A stretch of DNA of 64,000 bases, from assembly GCF_963576675.1 (NCBI RefSeq), contig NC_088910.1:85680104-85744103 (forward strand). Direction: 5' to 3'. The position numbers and the translations under genes were made by a program. This document shows, piece by piece, positions 10,941 through 23,564 of the stretch; position 1 is the first letter of the stretch, and every line of letters starts with the position of its first letter. The notes under the pieces were generated by a model. The model did no database searches. It had not been told where the DNA came from and saw only the letters and a list, made by a program, of their open reading frames with translations. Source of the DNA: Euphorbia lathyris (Eukaryota; Streptophyta; Magnoliopsida; Malpighiales; Euphorbiaceae).

Positions 10941-12484
10941 TAAATCCGTTATTTCATATATGAAATTTAGAAGTTTTTCAATAGGATTGAATAAATATTT
11001 ATAGTTAGGATTAATTAACAAATTGTTTTGATTAATTAATTCTAAGGATAAATAAGTTTTAATTAATTGTTAATTAAAATAGATTATGCATATGTTCCTA
11101 ATTATTTTGGTTGATAATCATGATAACGAAATCTATTAGTTTTATAGTTAGATTGATAAAATCAGTTTTATTAATTCTAAAGATAAAACGAAAATCTATA
11201 GTAGTTTTTCCTATTTTCTGAAAATCGTTTTAAAACCGTTTTAGAACTGATATATATATATTTAAAATCGTTTTTATATTTAAATATATATGTTTCAGAA
11301 ATTGATAGTTTTCTGTTTTGATTATCGAATGAAAATTTGTTTAAAAAATTGTTTTACCAATTTGTAAATCAAAATGTTAAATGAATTAAAATCAACATAA
11401 TTGGGACGTGCATAATTAAAGTTTTGTATAGTTATATTAATCTAAAGATTAATATAAAAGATACGAAACTATTAGAAGTAAAATTGGATGAAAGTTAATT
11501 TGATAAGTTAATGTGATTAACATAAATATTACATAAGATAGTTATGTAATCAACCAATTAAATTTATTTAATTGAGTCTATGCATGTTTGGAGTTATGGA
11601 CATATTGGGACCCTCTTTTAGTCTTTTGGTATTTTTGAAATAGGGCCTGCGAGTCCTGCCTTTCTACTATCTATTGTAATTTCTCCTCTCATCTAATTCC
11701 CTTCAATTCAATTGAAGTTTTCTTTAGTAGTATAGAAATTAATATGTAATTTCAAGGCGCCATGGAGAAGACGGAGGACCTAAAGAGAAATATGTAATAG
11801 TTAGTATTTCCTTAGGTTTTGGCCTTTTATTCCGTCTCTGGCTCGACGGAATAATTTAGATGATATGTCCATAACGCCAATGTATGTGAATGTATGTGTC
11901 TGATGTATGCTAAAGCAAATCAAGACTAAGTTAGATTATGAGACCTAAAATAAAATCCCTCATTAAAAAGTTAAGTAAATAAACAAGTTATTAAAATCGG
12001 TTGCCCCTCCCTAATATTATAATTCAGCCGGCAGTGCTGAGGGCCTTTGGGTTGTTGAGTAAACTCAAGCTCGGGGTCCTTTCGGTAACACCTGAATTAT
12101 CGAAAATCATTTTTCATGAATATGGGGTAATACTTAAATTAGATTATGATAATTGGATGACTAAACTCATGTTGTCATACACTAATGGGCAAGACGGTTG
12201 GGATTAATATGAATAGCATATTAGTTACTAATGTGGTTAGTAACCCAATAACCTAGGAATCACATTAAAGATGTGATTGATTACATGAATCTACCTAATG
12301 AATGAGACTAGCTTGTTGAGTAAACTCAAGACGAAATCTCAGGAGTTAGGATCCTAGCTCACTAAAGGATTTGTGAAATTCTTCGAATTAATATGGAGGG
12401 CTATTAATTTGGCAAAATAGTGGGAGCAATCTAAAATAAACTAAAAGGCCTATAATTTTAGATTGATATACTTTAAGCAAATGA
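10941..12484. other. AT-rich leader of the nested Copia, no gene seen
   Basis: About 1.5 kb between LTR homology and the gag start. No coding sequence with a recognisable product. Notable: an 18-bp exact direct repeat at 12052-12069 and 12313-12330 whose core is the palindrome TTGAGT-AA-ACTCAA, and a 13-bp inverted repeat between 10855-10867 and 10946-10958. Confidence 0.5.
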
Positions 12485-14914
12485 ATGACATACGTTTACT
12501 CTTTCTCACTCTCAGGTTTAATTAAACCCACTCTTATAATCATGACTAAAACCAATCTGCAAAACATTCTTACCGATAACAAATTGAATGGTTCAAACTT
12601 CACCGACTGGTTTCGTAACCTCAAAATTGTTTTGAAGTTCGATAAAATAGGGTATGTACTTGATACATCGATACCCCCTCTCCCTACTGATGATGCTCCC
12701 ATTGAGGAAATTGATGCTTACCAGAAGCATAAGGCTGATGATGATCATGCCGGATGCATCATACTTGCATCGATGACACCGGAATTACAAAGGCAACATG
12801 AGGAAATGGATGCCTATTCCATCATCATGCACCTAAAGGAATTGTTTGGGAAACAAACCAGGTGCAAACGCTACGAGATATCCAAGTTGCTATATCGTAG
12901 TAGGATGCAAGAGGGCACATCTGTCATGACACATTGTGTCAAGATGATTGGCTACATTACCAAACTTTCTAGTATTGGATTTGCGATGGATAACGAATTA
13001 AGTATAGACTTAATTCTTCAATCCCTCCCAGAAATTTATTCACAGTTCATTATGAACTATCAGATGAATGACTTGCAAACCTCTCTTGAAGAGCTTGCAA
13101 ATATGCTCAAGTCAGCTTGCAAAGAGTTTCTCGAAGAAACACAAAAGGGAAGCATGATTGAACTTGACGAAGTTCAAGAAGAAGAAACACCGACTGAAAC
13201 AACAGAGGAGGTTGAGGTACCTGAAGGAGTCCTATTAGATGAGACTCTAGTGCCACCTATTCTTAGATCACAAAGAGTTCGTGAACTCCCAGTTAGATAT
13301 GGTTTTCTAGTGGGAGATGATAATGAGGTTCCCGTGTTAGACGATGAACCCGAAAACTACGAAGAGGCTCTTACTAGTCCAGATTCTAAAGCATGGCTTG
13401 AGGCCATGGATTCTGAAATGGATTCCATGTATACTAACCAAGTGTGGACTTTGGTTGATCCACCCGAAGGGATAATACCCATTGGGTGCAGGTGGATCTT
13501 CAAAAAGAAGACAGACATGGATGGAAAGGTTAGCACCTACAAAGCTAGGTTAGTAGCGAAAGGATATCGTCAGAAGCAAGGAATTGATTATGACGAAACT
13601 TTCTCTCCTGTGGCTATGTCCAAATCAATCAGAATCATGCTTGCAATTGCCGCTCACTACGATTATGAGATTTGGCAAATGGATGTGAAAACAGCTTTCC
13701 TAAACGGAAACCTGCTTGAGGATGTATATATGATGCAGCCTGAAGGTTTCATATCGAAGGATGCAAATAAAGTTTGCAAACTTCAGAGATCCATTTATGG
13801 ACTCAAGCAAGCATCTAGAAGCTGGAATAAGTGTTTTGACGAAACCATAAAACAATTTGGTTTTGAACAAAATTGCGAAGAAGCTTGCATTTACAAGAAA
13901 GCAAGTGGGAGCTCTATAGCATTTCTCATACTATATGTGGACGATATATTATTAATGGGAAATGACGTTGATCTCTTACAGTCAGTGAAAGTATGGTTAT
14001 CTGGTAACTTCTCAATGAAAGACCGTGGTGAAGCAGCTTATATACTTGGTATAAAGATCTATAAAGATAGATCAAGAAGACTGCTTGGTCTTTCACAGGC
14101 TACATACATTGAAAAGGTGCTAAATCGGTTTAGCATGCTTGAATCGAAACGAGGTAACTTACCCATGTTATATGGAGTAAAGTTAAACAATCATTAATGT
14201 CCTAAAACCGATGATGATAAACGACGCATGGCTGTAGTCCCGTACGCCAGCGCAATCGGTTCAATTATGTATGTTATGCTATGCACTAGACCTGACGTAG
14301 CGTTCGCGTTATCTGTAACGAGTCATTACCAAGGGAATCCGGGAGACGAGCATTGGATTGCCGTCAAGAACATTCTTAAGTACTTGAGAAGAACTAAAGA
14401 TATGTTCCTAGTGTACGGAGAAGGTGATCTGAAAATAGAAGGATTTTCAGACGCAAGTCATCTCACAGATGAGAATGATTATAAATCCCAATCAGGATAC
14501 CTGTTTATCTTGAATGGGGGCGCGGTCAGTTGGAAGAGTTCCAAGCAGGGAAGCGTAGCTTTCTCTACGACCGAGTCAGAGTATATCGCAGCTGCGGAAG
14601 CAGCAAAGGAAGCGGTTTGGATTAGAAAGTTCATTACAGAACTAGGTGTGGTGCCTGACATTGTCAATCCTATTACACTGTACTGTGATAACAATGGAGC
14701 CATTACGCAAGCAAAGGAACCACGGTCTCATAACGCATCCAAGCATTACCTTAAGCGATACCACATCATTAGAGAGATTGTGGCTAGAGGAGATGTGAGA
14801 ATAGAAAGAGTACCTACAGAGGATAATGTTGCAGATCCGTTGACAAAGCCTTTAACCCAGAGAGTACATGATCGTCATTTAACTTCTACTAGGATAAGTT
14901 TTAGAAACAATTGA
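12485..14914 (+). pseudogene. Copia Gag fused in frame to RT and RNase H
   Basis: The more likely start is the ATG at 12542 (MTKTNLQN), 57 nt inside the open frame. Residues from there to about position 225 are a Copia Gag (NGSNFTDWFRNLKIVLKF; LILQSLPEIYSQFI). An acidic linker follows, then directly the RT N-terminus (WLEAMDSEMDSMYTNQVWTLV), RT core (WQMDVKTAFLNG; YGLKQASRSW) and catalytic box ILYVDDILLMG near 13930. Zinc knuckle, protease and integrase are absent, yet the frame is kept across the junction. One in-frame TAA at 14195-14197 splits RT from the RNase H part (14228-14914), which holds FSTTESEYIAAAEA, YCDNNGAI and DNVADPLTKPL. As it stands it cannot integrate by itself. Confidence 0.88.
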
Positions 14915-14922
14915 CTTTAGTC

Positions 14923-14934
14923 CAAGTGGGAGTA
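14923..14934 (+). other. Polypurine tract of the nested Copia
   Basis: AAGTGGGAGTA abuts the TG start of the right LTR at 14935, as in many plant Copia elements. It fixes the border and the orientation. Confidence 0.8.
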
Positions 14935-17900
14935 TGTTGGGGTTTAGTGTCCTATAGACAATTGTTCTAGGATACAAACTTAATGTAAATGAATTGTTCT
15001 TTATATCATTTGTTTAATGAGATATATGTTTTATAACTATATAAAGGCAATCCCTTTTTAAGCACTAAATAAAGTCTAATAAAAGGAAATCCGTAAGTTT
15101 ATTTAAAATGATTATAAAGTGTTCATACAAGCATGAAGTGAGACAAAACTTTATAGTAAAATGATAAACTTAAAACCACCCCAAGTCAGGTGATATGTTT
15201 GGGATTGACATATCACTGTTGAGACTTGTATGTAACAATGTCTTCTGTCCGACAGAAAGCTGATCTCACAAGCTTCATATATACAGATATCTGGACAGTT
15301 ACATAGATCCGATGAAACGCTGTTCATTAGGATTGGGGATCCGATTTGAGATAACAGGATGGGTAGATTCATCCTTGTCACCTATTCATCTCATTGGTAT
15401 TAATAGGTATAACTAAACCTCGGACTCAAAGGAATATTAATTGGTATTCTGGATTACGGAATGTGATGCTTTGACTCTGGTGTAACACGATCCTTAATAG
15501 AGATGACTCTGGGGTGTGAACAGTTGACGTTGGGTATCACAGGAAGTAATTGCGGAGTCGTTATATATTGGATTGAGCATTTATCACTCCCGATAAATGG
15601 GAGATGCATCCATGGATCGCTTGTGGAAGACTCGACTCTAAATCCTTGCAAGGTGATAGCTTAAGAGTAAGAAATACAGATTTCACTTAACCTATCTTTT
15701 TGAGTTGACTCAGCCTGTACAAGTAAAACGAACGTCTCGCTATATGTGACTTGACATCACCCATAGTCATAAGATTCAGTTCAAGGATGTAGTTGATAAA
15801 GGATCGAATTATACTGTAACTAATACGGAAAGGTTAACGACAGAATCAACCTGTCTTTGTTGAGCGATTTCCGCAAGTGCACGGTTTCGCTTGTAGTAAT
15901 AAAAATATCGATCCCACAGAGATACGTTTTTTAACGAAAAACTTATTTTTGAATTATTAATTTCGAACTAGTTAGATTTATTATTAAATGTAAATGAAAA
16001 GTGAAAATTGGTTTAATTGAATTTAGGAAATTTGTTTAATTGAATTTGTGAACTTTGAGTATTTGAAAATGCTGGAATAAGATTTTATATTTAGAATAAA
16101 TCGATTGTTAGAAAGGTCTTCTGATTTTAAGGATGAATTTTACAAAACAGGAACATTTAGAACTTTTTAGAAAAACGAATGAATTTATTCATTTGCATTA
16201 AGCAAAGAAAACAACTTAAACTTTGTATCAATTATGATGATGAAATAAATGACGGAACCTCTAATTAATTGGCTTTGAACGCGACAAAACCCTTTCGGGA
16301 TAGTTGCCCTTACTCAAATTAAAACTCTTTCGAGATGATAATTTGCCTAAGTGTTCAACAAAGTTTCCTTGTAATGATTTTGAATTCAAGTGCATATTAA
16401 TGAAAACACCAGCCTCACTTATATTGGATTGGTTACCATAAGTGCTGCATAACGATTTGTCGAATAGAACGAACTTTATTAGATGAGAAATAAATTGATA
16501 CAAGTTTACAGAGAATAAGGAGCATCGAGTTCTTCGAGGGCGTGCAAGTGAAGGGCTTGATCGGTTCCGCTTCCTTGGGTTTCCTAGGAGGTTGTCAGGC
16601 TCGGGGGCGAACACTTTACTCAATCTTCTCGCTGTAACTTCGTAATAGGGATTCGGTCGGCCACTACCATGATGCAAACTAAAACTGGAACAATGTCTAA
16701 ACGCTACTGAGTTGTAATTAAACTATAAACAATATGTGTACCTCATCTTGTTTTGTACAGAATCTAATTTCTAACTCTCGAAATGTTTTTACTTAGAACT
16801 TCGACATAAGTTCTACGCTCTGATTTCTATATCTATATTATAGCATTTCATTACACTTTTTCTCCACATCAACTCTTTATTTATAGATGTTGAAGGGTTG
16901 TGTTTGAAGTGATGTATCTGTTGGTTAAGAGTCGTGTCCGTTGTGAAAGGACGTCTTTATACACTTGAACGAACGCATTTCTTGGATTTTCAGCATGTGT
17001 TAAATGCTCTTGGTGAATTTTCTGCACTTACCGAGGATAGTAATCCGCGGCCGTGAATGACGTAGCACTGAGCTGAGCGACGGACGAAGGGGAGAAAAGG
17101 TTATACCACGCGTGTCGCGGTCGCAGATTGAGGATCCACTGTCGCGGCCCGGCAGGTTTTCTTACTTCTTGCTTTCGCTCGTGTCCTCGACTTGGCGCTT
17201 TCGATTTACGTCGTCTTTGACTCCTTTTGTAGGGTTTTTCTTCTGTTTTAGATCCTTTTTCGTTCCTATTTGGATTTTACCGAATATTCAAGTACCTTGC
17301 AAGAAAGAAAGATATTCGAGAGTAAAAGTAATCTAAACAGATATAAACAACACGAATTTGTAATAAAAATGATATAAATATTAATGATATTTTAGATATA
17401 TTTTGGGCTTAACAGTCTTCTTATAGCTCTGGGGGAATGATTACGGACTTGCTAATCACATACTCTGTACATCATTCCGTTATGCAAAGATTAAATATAA
17501 TTCTTTGAAAATTAATTTAATAACGTTGCATACGGCTAGAAGCAATAAGAACCTAATGGATCACACATAAGACTTGAAACCTAAAAGAGAGATAGATGTT
17601 AATTAATTGATAGAAGCCCAATTGAGCCCAATAAGGCCCATGGACATAAGGGGGTCGGAATTCATGTAGTGATATACATGAATAATTAATTTGATTTTGT
17701 TAATCCTAATTAGATTAGGAATATGAATTAAATTAATTAAGAGATGATTAAGTTAGGAGTTTTAATTAGATTAATATACTCCTATTATTATTCAATAAGG
17801 TTATTATTATTATCCTTAATATATTAGATATATAGTGAGATAATAATTAGGAATTCTATTCCGAATGGAATTCCTATTCAGTAACCTAATTCTATCTAAC

Positions 17901-18581
17901 TAGGGATTAGATACAAGAGATTATAAGTACCCCTTCCCTTGAGATTTTCGAAATCCAAGCAAGCCATACCCTACTTGTGATTTTCGAAATTCACCTAGTC
18001 CAAGAGAGAGAAAATTCGATACCCCTAGTTCGAGGACGAGATTTCTCTACGGCTTCGTTTGATCAATTGATTTTCATCTATTTCTTTTATCCTTGATCTT
18101 GTGTTGATTAATTAGAGGCAATCTACTTTGGTTGCTATTCAACGGTTGATTCTAAATTAATCTTCCCGTGTTTTATTTCGTGTTTGGGAACTCAAAGAAG
18201 AAAAACAAACAAAAGGGAGAAATTCGTTTTACTACTCCTACATCAGGTCAGTTCACGATTTTACGGATTCCCGGAGATTGAACCGTCGGATCGTCGCAAT
18301 TTTTGGACAGGAGCTTCTAGACATATTCTTCCACGTTTTCAGTGAAGGGATTGTCGTTCGGTGGTCTGGAAGGTCTGTTTCGGATAGGGGCAGATTGGTA
18401 GACAGTTTCTATCTCTTTTGAAGTTGTGGGCACTTCGTTTGCAACGGTAGATAGAACTTCTAAAAGGTATTTCTTCTTATCCTTCTTTATATAAAATAAC
18501 GGTTAACGAATCTTGTGGTTAAATGGAAATAGGTTAAAATTTTTATATTTCCGCTGCTATACCTTAACCTAATTTCCAACA
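14935..18581 (+). repeat. 3' LTR of the nested Copia, split by a solo LTR
   Basis: Same start as the left LTR (TGTTGGGGTTTAG). It is interrupted at 15857 by a 1557-bp insertion and resumes at 17415-17420. It ends TTTCCAACA, directly followed by the duplication CATAA, so this end is genuine. Confidence 0.9.
15858..17414. mobile_element. Solo LTR of an unassigned LTR retrotransposon
   Basis: Starts TGTTGAGCGATTTCC and ends GGCTTAACA, with the perfect 5-bp duplication GTCTT on both sides (15853-15857, 17415-17419). No internal direct repeat, primer site or polyprotein is present, so the simplest reading is one LTR left after LTR-LTR recombination. The opening (CGCAAGTGCACGG, then CGATCCCACAGAG) is a motif seen at the start of several plant LTR families; the lineage is not resolved. 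A 138-codon open frame on the minus strand (16677-16261) has no recognised domain. Confidence 0.85.
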
Positions 18582-18685
18582 CATAAATCATTCAGCATGG
18601 TAATTCACTCAGCATGCATACATTCTATACTTAGAATTTATTGAAGAGGATTAAACATACCAATGGCTTCTCTAAGTATGTTGAA

Positions 18686-21600
18686 TTACTCACGAGCCAG
18701 TGGCTTTGTGAAGATATCAGCAAGCTGCTCATCCGTTGGGACATAGGTCAGCTTGATCTCTCCCTTGAGTACATGATCTCTGATGAAGTGATGTCTTATG
18801 CTGATATGCTTCATTCTGCTGTGCTGGATTGGGTTCTTTGATAAGTCAATGGCACTCTTGTTGTCACATTTGACTTCAATTTTTTTAGTCCGAACGCCAT
18901 AATCTTCAAACTGTTGCTTAATCCATAGGACTTGAGCAACACAGCTTCCAGCAGCAATGTACTCAGCTTCAGTGGTTGACAGGGCTACTGACGCCTGCTT
19001 CTTGCTGAACCAGGGCACAAGATAGCTCCGAAGGAAGTGGCATCCTCCTGAGGTGCTTTTTCGTTCAAGCTTGTCTCGTCCGTAGTCAGCGTCAATGTAT
19101 CCAATGAGTGTGAAATCATGAGTGTTGGGATACCACAAACCTGCATTCACTGAGCCTTGCAAATATCTAAGGATTCTTTTTACAGCTATGTAATGAGATT
19201 CCTTAGGGTTAGATTGATATCTAGCACAATAACATACTGAGAACTAAATGTCTGGCCTACTAGCAGTCAAGTAAAGTAGAGAACCAATCATACCTCGGTA
19301 CAATCTACTGTCTACTGACTTACCACTTTCGTCAGCGCAGAGGACATTGTCAGTGCCCATTGGGGTAGATATTGACTTGCAATTCTCAAGTTCATACTTC
19401 TTCAATATCTCCTTAGCATACTTAGTTTGACTGATGAAGATGCCATTTTTCCCTTGTTTGATTTGAAGTCCAAGGAAGAAATTGAGTTCTCCCATCATTG
19501 ACATTTCAAACTCAGTCTGCATCTGCTTACTAAATTCCTTGCACATTGACTCGTTAGTGGCACCAAAAATAATGTCATCAACATATATTTGAGCCATCTT
19601 TACCCTTCCTCTTAATGAATAAGGTTGTATCAGCTTTACCTCTCACATAATTTCTAGTCAGCAGGAAACTGGTCAGCCTCTCATACCAAGCACGTGGTGC
19701 TTGCTTGAGACCATACAGAGCCTTTTTGAGCTTATAAACGTGGTTTGGGAATTTAGGATCCTCAAACCCTGGAGGCTGATTAACATAAACTTCCTCGTTT
19801 ATAACTCCATTAAGGAATGCACTCTTAACATCCATTTGAAACAATTTAAAGTTCATATAACTTGCATATGCACACAAAATTCTAATAGCCTCTAGCCTTG
19901 CCACTGGGGCAAAGGTCTCACCGTAGTCAATACCTTCTTGCTGACTGTAGCCCTGAGCTACAAGTCTTGCTTTGTTTCTGACCACGTTCCCTTGTTCATC
20001 TAACTTGTTGCGGAAGACCCATCTTGTTCCTATGGTCTTCTGGCTTCTTGGTTTTGGCACTAAGTCCCATACTTCATTTCTTCTGAACTGATCAAGTTCT
20101 TCTTGCATTGTATTCATCCAGAATTCATCATACTTAGCTTCAGCGAAATTCTTTGGTTCCTGGATTGAGACGAATGCTACGTTGCTGAGGTATCTCCTGA
20201 GTTGATTCCTTATCATTAGGGTGTTCTCAGCGGCATCAAGAATGGCACTCTCTGAGTGTCCTCTTGGTATTCTGATCTCTTTTGGTAGATTGATGTCTTG
20301 TGCTGGTTGTGTTTCAACAATCTCTGCAGGTGTAGATTGGTCAGTGAAAACAATTTGAGTTTCGCTTTTACCTTTGGTCAGCCCTTGAGGCAATGACTCA
20401 GCTGCTGTTTCTTGGTCAGCGGGAGCGGAGTGGGGATCATCCTCAGTCAGCTGCATGTCTCTTCCTGCAAGGTTAGTTTCATCGAACTCAACGTGTACTG
20501 ACTCTTCTAAGACCTGAGTTCGTTTATTTAAAACTCTGTATGCTTTGCTGTTTGTTGAGTAGCCTAAAAAGATAGCTTCATCAGCTTTTGAGTCAAACTT
20601 AGTTAGGCTTTCTTTGGTATTTAAGATAAAACATTTACAACCAAAGGCACGAAAGTATCCAATGTTGGGCTTTTGTCCTTTCCAAAGTTCGTAGGGGGTA
20701 TTCTTTAATATGGGTCTAACTAGAGCCCTATTAAGTATGTAGCACGATGTGTTGACAGCTTCTCCCCAAAAGTACTTTGGAAGCCTATGCTCACTCAACA
20801 TTGTTCTGGCTATTTCAACCAAGGTTCTGTTCTTCCTTTCAACAACCCCATTTTGTTGAGGCGTTCTAGGAGCAGAAAAATTATGGTCAATGCCGTTGGC
20901 TTCACTGAATTCAACAAACTGTTGGTTCTTGAATTCTCCACCATTATCACTTCGGATGTGAGCTAACTTAAGGTCTTTATCATTTTCAAGTTTTCTTACT
21001 AAAGTTGAAAATGTCTCAAAGGTTTCATCCTTGCTACTCAACAAGATGATCCAAGTGTACCGAGAAAAGTCATCTACAATGACAAATGAAAATCTTCTAC
21101 TACCCAAGCTCAGCGGCTGGACTGGACCGAAGAGATCCAAGTGTAGTAACTCTAATGAACGCTTAGTTGAGACAATGTTTTTACTATGAAAAGATTGTTT
21201 GGTTTGTTTTCCAGCTTGACAAGCGTGGCATAGTTGATCTTTTTCAAACTTAAGTTCTGGCAGTCCCTCAACTAATTGCTTTCTTGCTAATTTGGCTAGG
21301 AGGTCCATGCTTACATGACCAAGTCTCCTGTGCCATAGCCAGGAATTTTCTTCCTTTGACACTAAGCATACAGTTTTTGAAAACTTCTTTTCTAAGTTTA
21401 GCATAAAGACATTATCAATACGAGGGGCAGTTAAAATCAACTCATTTGTTTTACCCTCGTATATTTTACATCCAGTGTCATCAAATATAACTTTTCTCCC
21501 ATTGTCACATAGCTGAGCTACGCTGAGTAAGTTATATTTGAGTCCGCTGACTAGGGAGACTGACTCAATAGTAGGATTACCACCAACGGTTCCTGACCCT

Positions 21601-21758
21601 ACTATCTTACCCTTTTTGTTGTCTCCAAAACTTACACTTCCACCTCGTTTACGCACAAATGTGATGAACTGAGTTTCATCACCAGTCATATGCCTCGAGC
21701 ATGCACTGTCAATGTACCACATCTTTGACTTCTCAGCACACCTCAGGCTTACCTGCAA
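18686..21758 (-). pseudogene. Sirevirus-like pol: protease, integrase, RT, RNase H
   Basis: A 726-codon stretch (21758-19578) is fully open. Near its start lies the aspartic protease box [11 protein letters not shown]. Then come the integrase zinc finger ([19 protein letters not shown]) and core ([32 protein letters not shown]), then RT ([26 protein letters not shown]). A frameshift just before the catalytic box moves [10 protein letters not shown] to another frame (19597-19244). An in-frame TAG (19246-19244) separates the RNase H part (19162-18686: STTEAEYIAAGSC, KCDNKSAIDL, EQLADIFTKPL). Copia order PR-IN-RT-RH is clear. Only these two main lesions break pol, in line with a fairly young insertion. 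Confidence 0.9.
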
Positions 21759-23502
21759 TATAGCTAGTTGCTTTTAGGTACCCAATTCTTTTTGGGTCCT
21801 TGTTTTTTAGGTTCAACAGGTAAAGCATCATATTTCATTTTATGACGACACACTTGGACAGTGTGTCCATTTTTCCCAGAAGTCACAACTGACCTTCCGT
21901 TTAGGATATCTCACTGACTGGTCAGCACCCCAGTGCTGAGCGTGCCAGCACACCTTTGTGGTGTGTCCTTTCTTCCCACAGAAGTCACACTAGATATTCC
22001 GCTGAGGATTCCATCTCTGCTGACTAGTACTTCGGTACTGAGTGTTTAGAGGAATATTTCTTTTATTCGGAACCTTAAGTTGGTTCTGAATAGATGTGAC
22101 ATCCTTTTTCAGTTTCTTAGAATCTGATTGAACCTCAGAGACAAACTTTTGCATAATTTCTACATTACTATGCAGAGTTGAGTTGTCCTGGAGAAGATAT
22201 CGAAGGTCACTCAGCTTGACCTCCTCAATCTCGTCACATCGCTTGCTGAGTGCTCTAACCTTCTTGTTCCACTTTTTGATAAGTGTGTAGAGGTCACTCA
22301 GGGCATTTACCATTTCATTTCTGAGCAAGGGTAGTGATATTACCTCAGTTGAGTGTATCTCATCGTCAGATGCGATGGAGGGGTCAGCATGCTCAGAAAC
22401 ACATGGCTCAATAAGTTCGTCAGCCATGAAACAAATCTTTGCTGACTCAGTGGCATCAGCTTCTGATGATGAACACTCATCACTATCACTCCAGGTTGCC
22501 ACCATTGCCTTCTTGCCGTTCTTCTTTTCTTTCCTCAGCGTGGGACAGCTTGACTTGATATGGCCAGTTTGATGACATTCAAAGCATGTAATGGGCTTTG
22601 AGTTGTCCTTCTTGTACTTGCTGTCGCTGGAGTCAGCTTTGTACTTATCAAACTTCTTGTAATGCTTCTTAGAATACTTGTCATTCTTTCTGAACAGCCT
22701 TTTCATCTTTCTAGTGAACATAGTCATTTCTTCATCGTCTGTTGAGCTCCCATCAGTGGAGTCAGCTTTCATGACAAGAGACTTTTGCTTCTTGTCTTCA
22801 GACTTCTCCTTTACCTCGAAGTTCTTCATTGATATCTCGTGGGTCAGCAGCAAGCCAATGAGTTCATCATACTTATAGGTGGTTAATTCTTGAGCTTCCT
22901 CAGCAGCAGTTTTCTTTGCTTGCCAGCTTTTAGGAAGAATCCTAAGAATCTTCTTGACTTGCTCTTCCTCAGTGAAGATCTTTCCAAGTCTCTTGAGCTC
23001 GTTGATTATGTTTGTGAACCTTGAGTTCATGTCAGAGATTCCTTCATCATCATTCATTTCAAACAGCTCGTACAACCTCGTATGCTGGTTGACCTTGGAT
23101 TCCTTCACCTTGTTGGTTCCTTCATAGGTAACCTCCAGCTTCTTCCAGATCTCCTGCGCTGACTCACAACCTGAAATTTTATTGTACTCTGCAGCATCTA
23201 ACGCACAGTGAAGCATGTTTATAGCCGAAGCATGATTTTGTAGCTTCTTGAGATCATCTTCTGTCCGTCTAGTCTCAGCTTTGACAACCGTTTGGCTGTC
23301 AATAGTCAACACGAATAAATGGGCCTTGGACTATAGATAGCCATGCACTCATATTTGTTGCCTGAATGAAATTTTTCATTCTATTCTTCCAAAAGGTATA
23401 GTTAGACCCGAAGAATAGAGGAGGCCGAGTAATGGACAGCCCCTCAGGTAAAATCTGAGTTGTCTGATTTCCTAGGAGGAACCGAGTGCTGTTCTCAGCC
23501 AT
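21759..23502 (-). pseudogene. Sirevirus-like Gag with zinc knuckles and coiled coil
   Basis: Starts at ATG 23502 (MAENSTRFLL), about 50 nt after the primer-binding site. A frameshift near 23305 moves the frame to the 23312-21990 stretch. Core motifs: LHCALDAAEYNKISGC, EIWKKLEVTYEGT and FTNIINELKRLGK. First knuckle CFECHQTGHIKSSC (CX2CX4HX4C), then an acidic Ser-rich region and a likely coiled coil (LRYLLQDNSTLHSNVEIMQ onward). After an in-frame TAG at 21992-21990, a second perfect knuckle CDFCGKKGHTTKVC follows in the same frame, then a third degraded one. Long Gags with a coiled coil are typical of Sireviruses. The spacer to the protease holds more stops and a frame change. Confidence 0.85.
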
Positions 23503-23549
23503 AGTGGGGATCAGCTCAAGGTAGTTAAACCTTGCACAGTGAGCTTTTA

Positions 23550-23561
23550 AGCTCTGATGCC
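23550..23561 (-). other. Primer-binding site, initiator tRNA-Met type
   Basis: Minus strand reads TGGCATCAGAGC just inside the 5' LTR. The common plant Copia site for initiator tRNA-Met is TGGTATCAGAGC, so one base differs. Its location confirms minus orientation. Confidence 0.85.
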
Positions 23562-23564
23562 ACT

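Larger units (their letters stand above)
8862..18581 (+). mobile_element. Nested, internally deleted Ty1/Copia element
   Basis: Begins TGTTGGGGTTTAG and ends TTTCCAACA, with the perfect 5-bp duplication CATAA at 8857-8861 and 18582-18586. The long repeats are about 2.08 kb (8862-10940 and 14935-18576 after removing a solo LTR) and differ at about 40 sites by eye (about 2%). The internal region encodes only Gag fused to RT-RNase H; protease and integrase are missing. The primer-binding site expected after the left LTR is not found, because the left LTR lacks its proper end. Probably a defective element moved with help from relatives, or deleted after insertion. Confidence 0.9.

Noticed and set aside
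16261..16677. 138-codon minus-strand frame in the solo LTR
   Set aside because: No recognisable domain, inside a non-coding LTR, no codon pattern that I can support. Noted under the solo LTR only.
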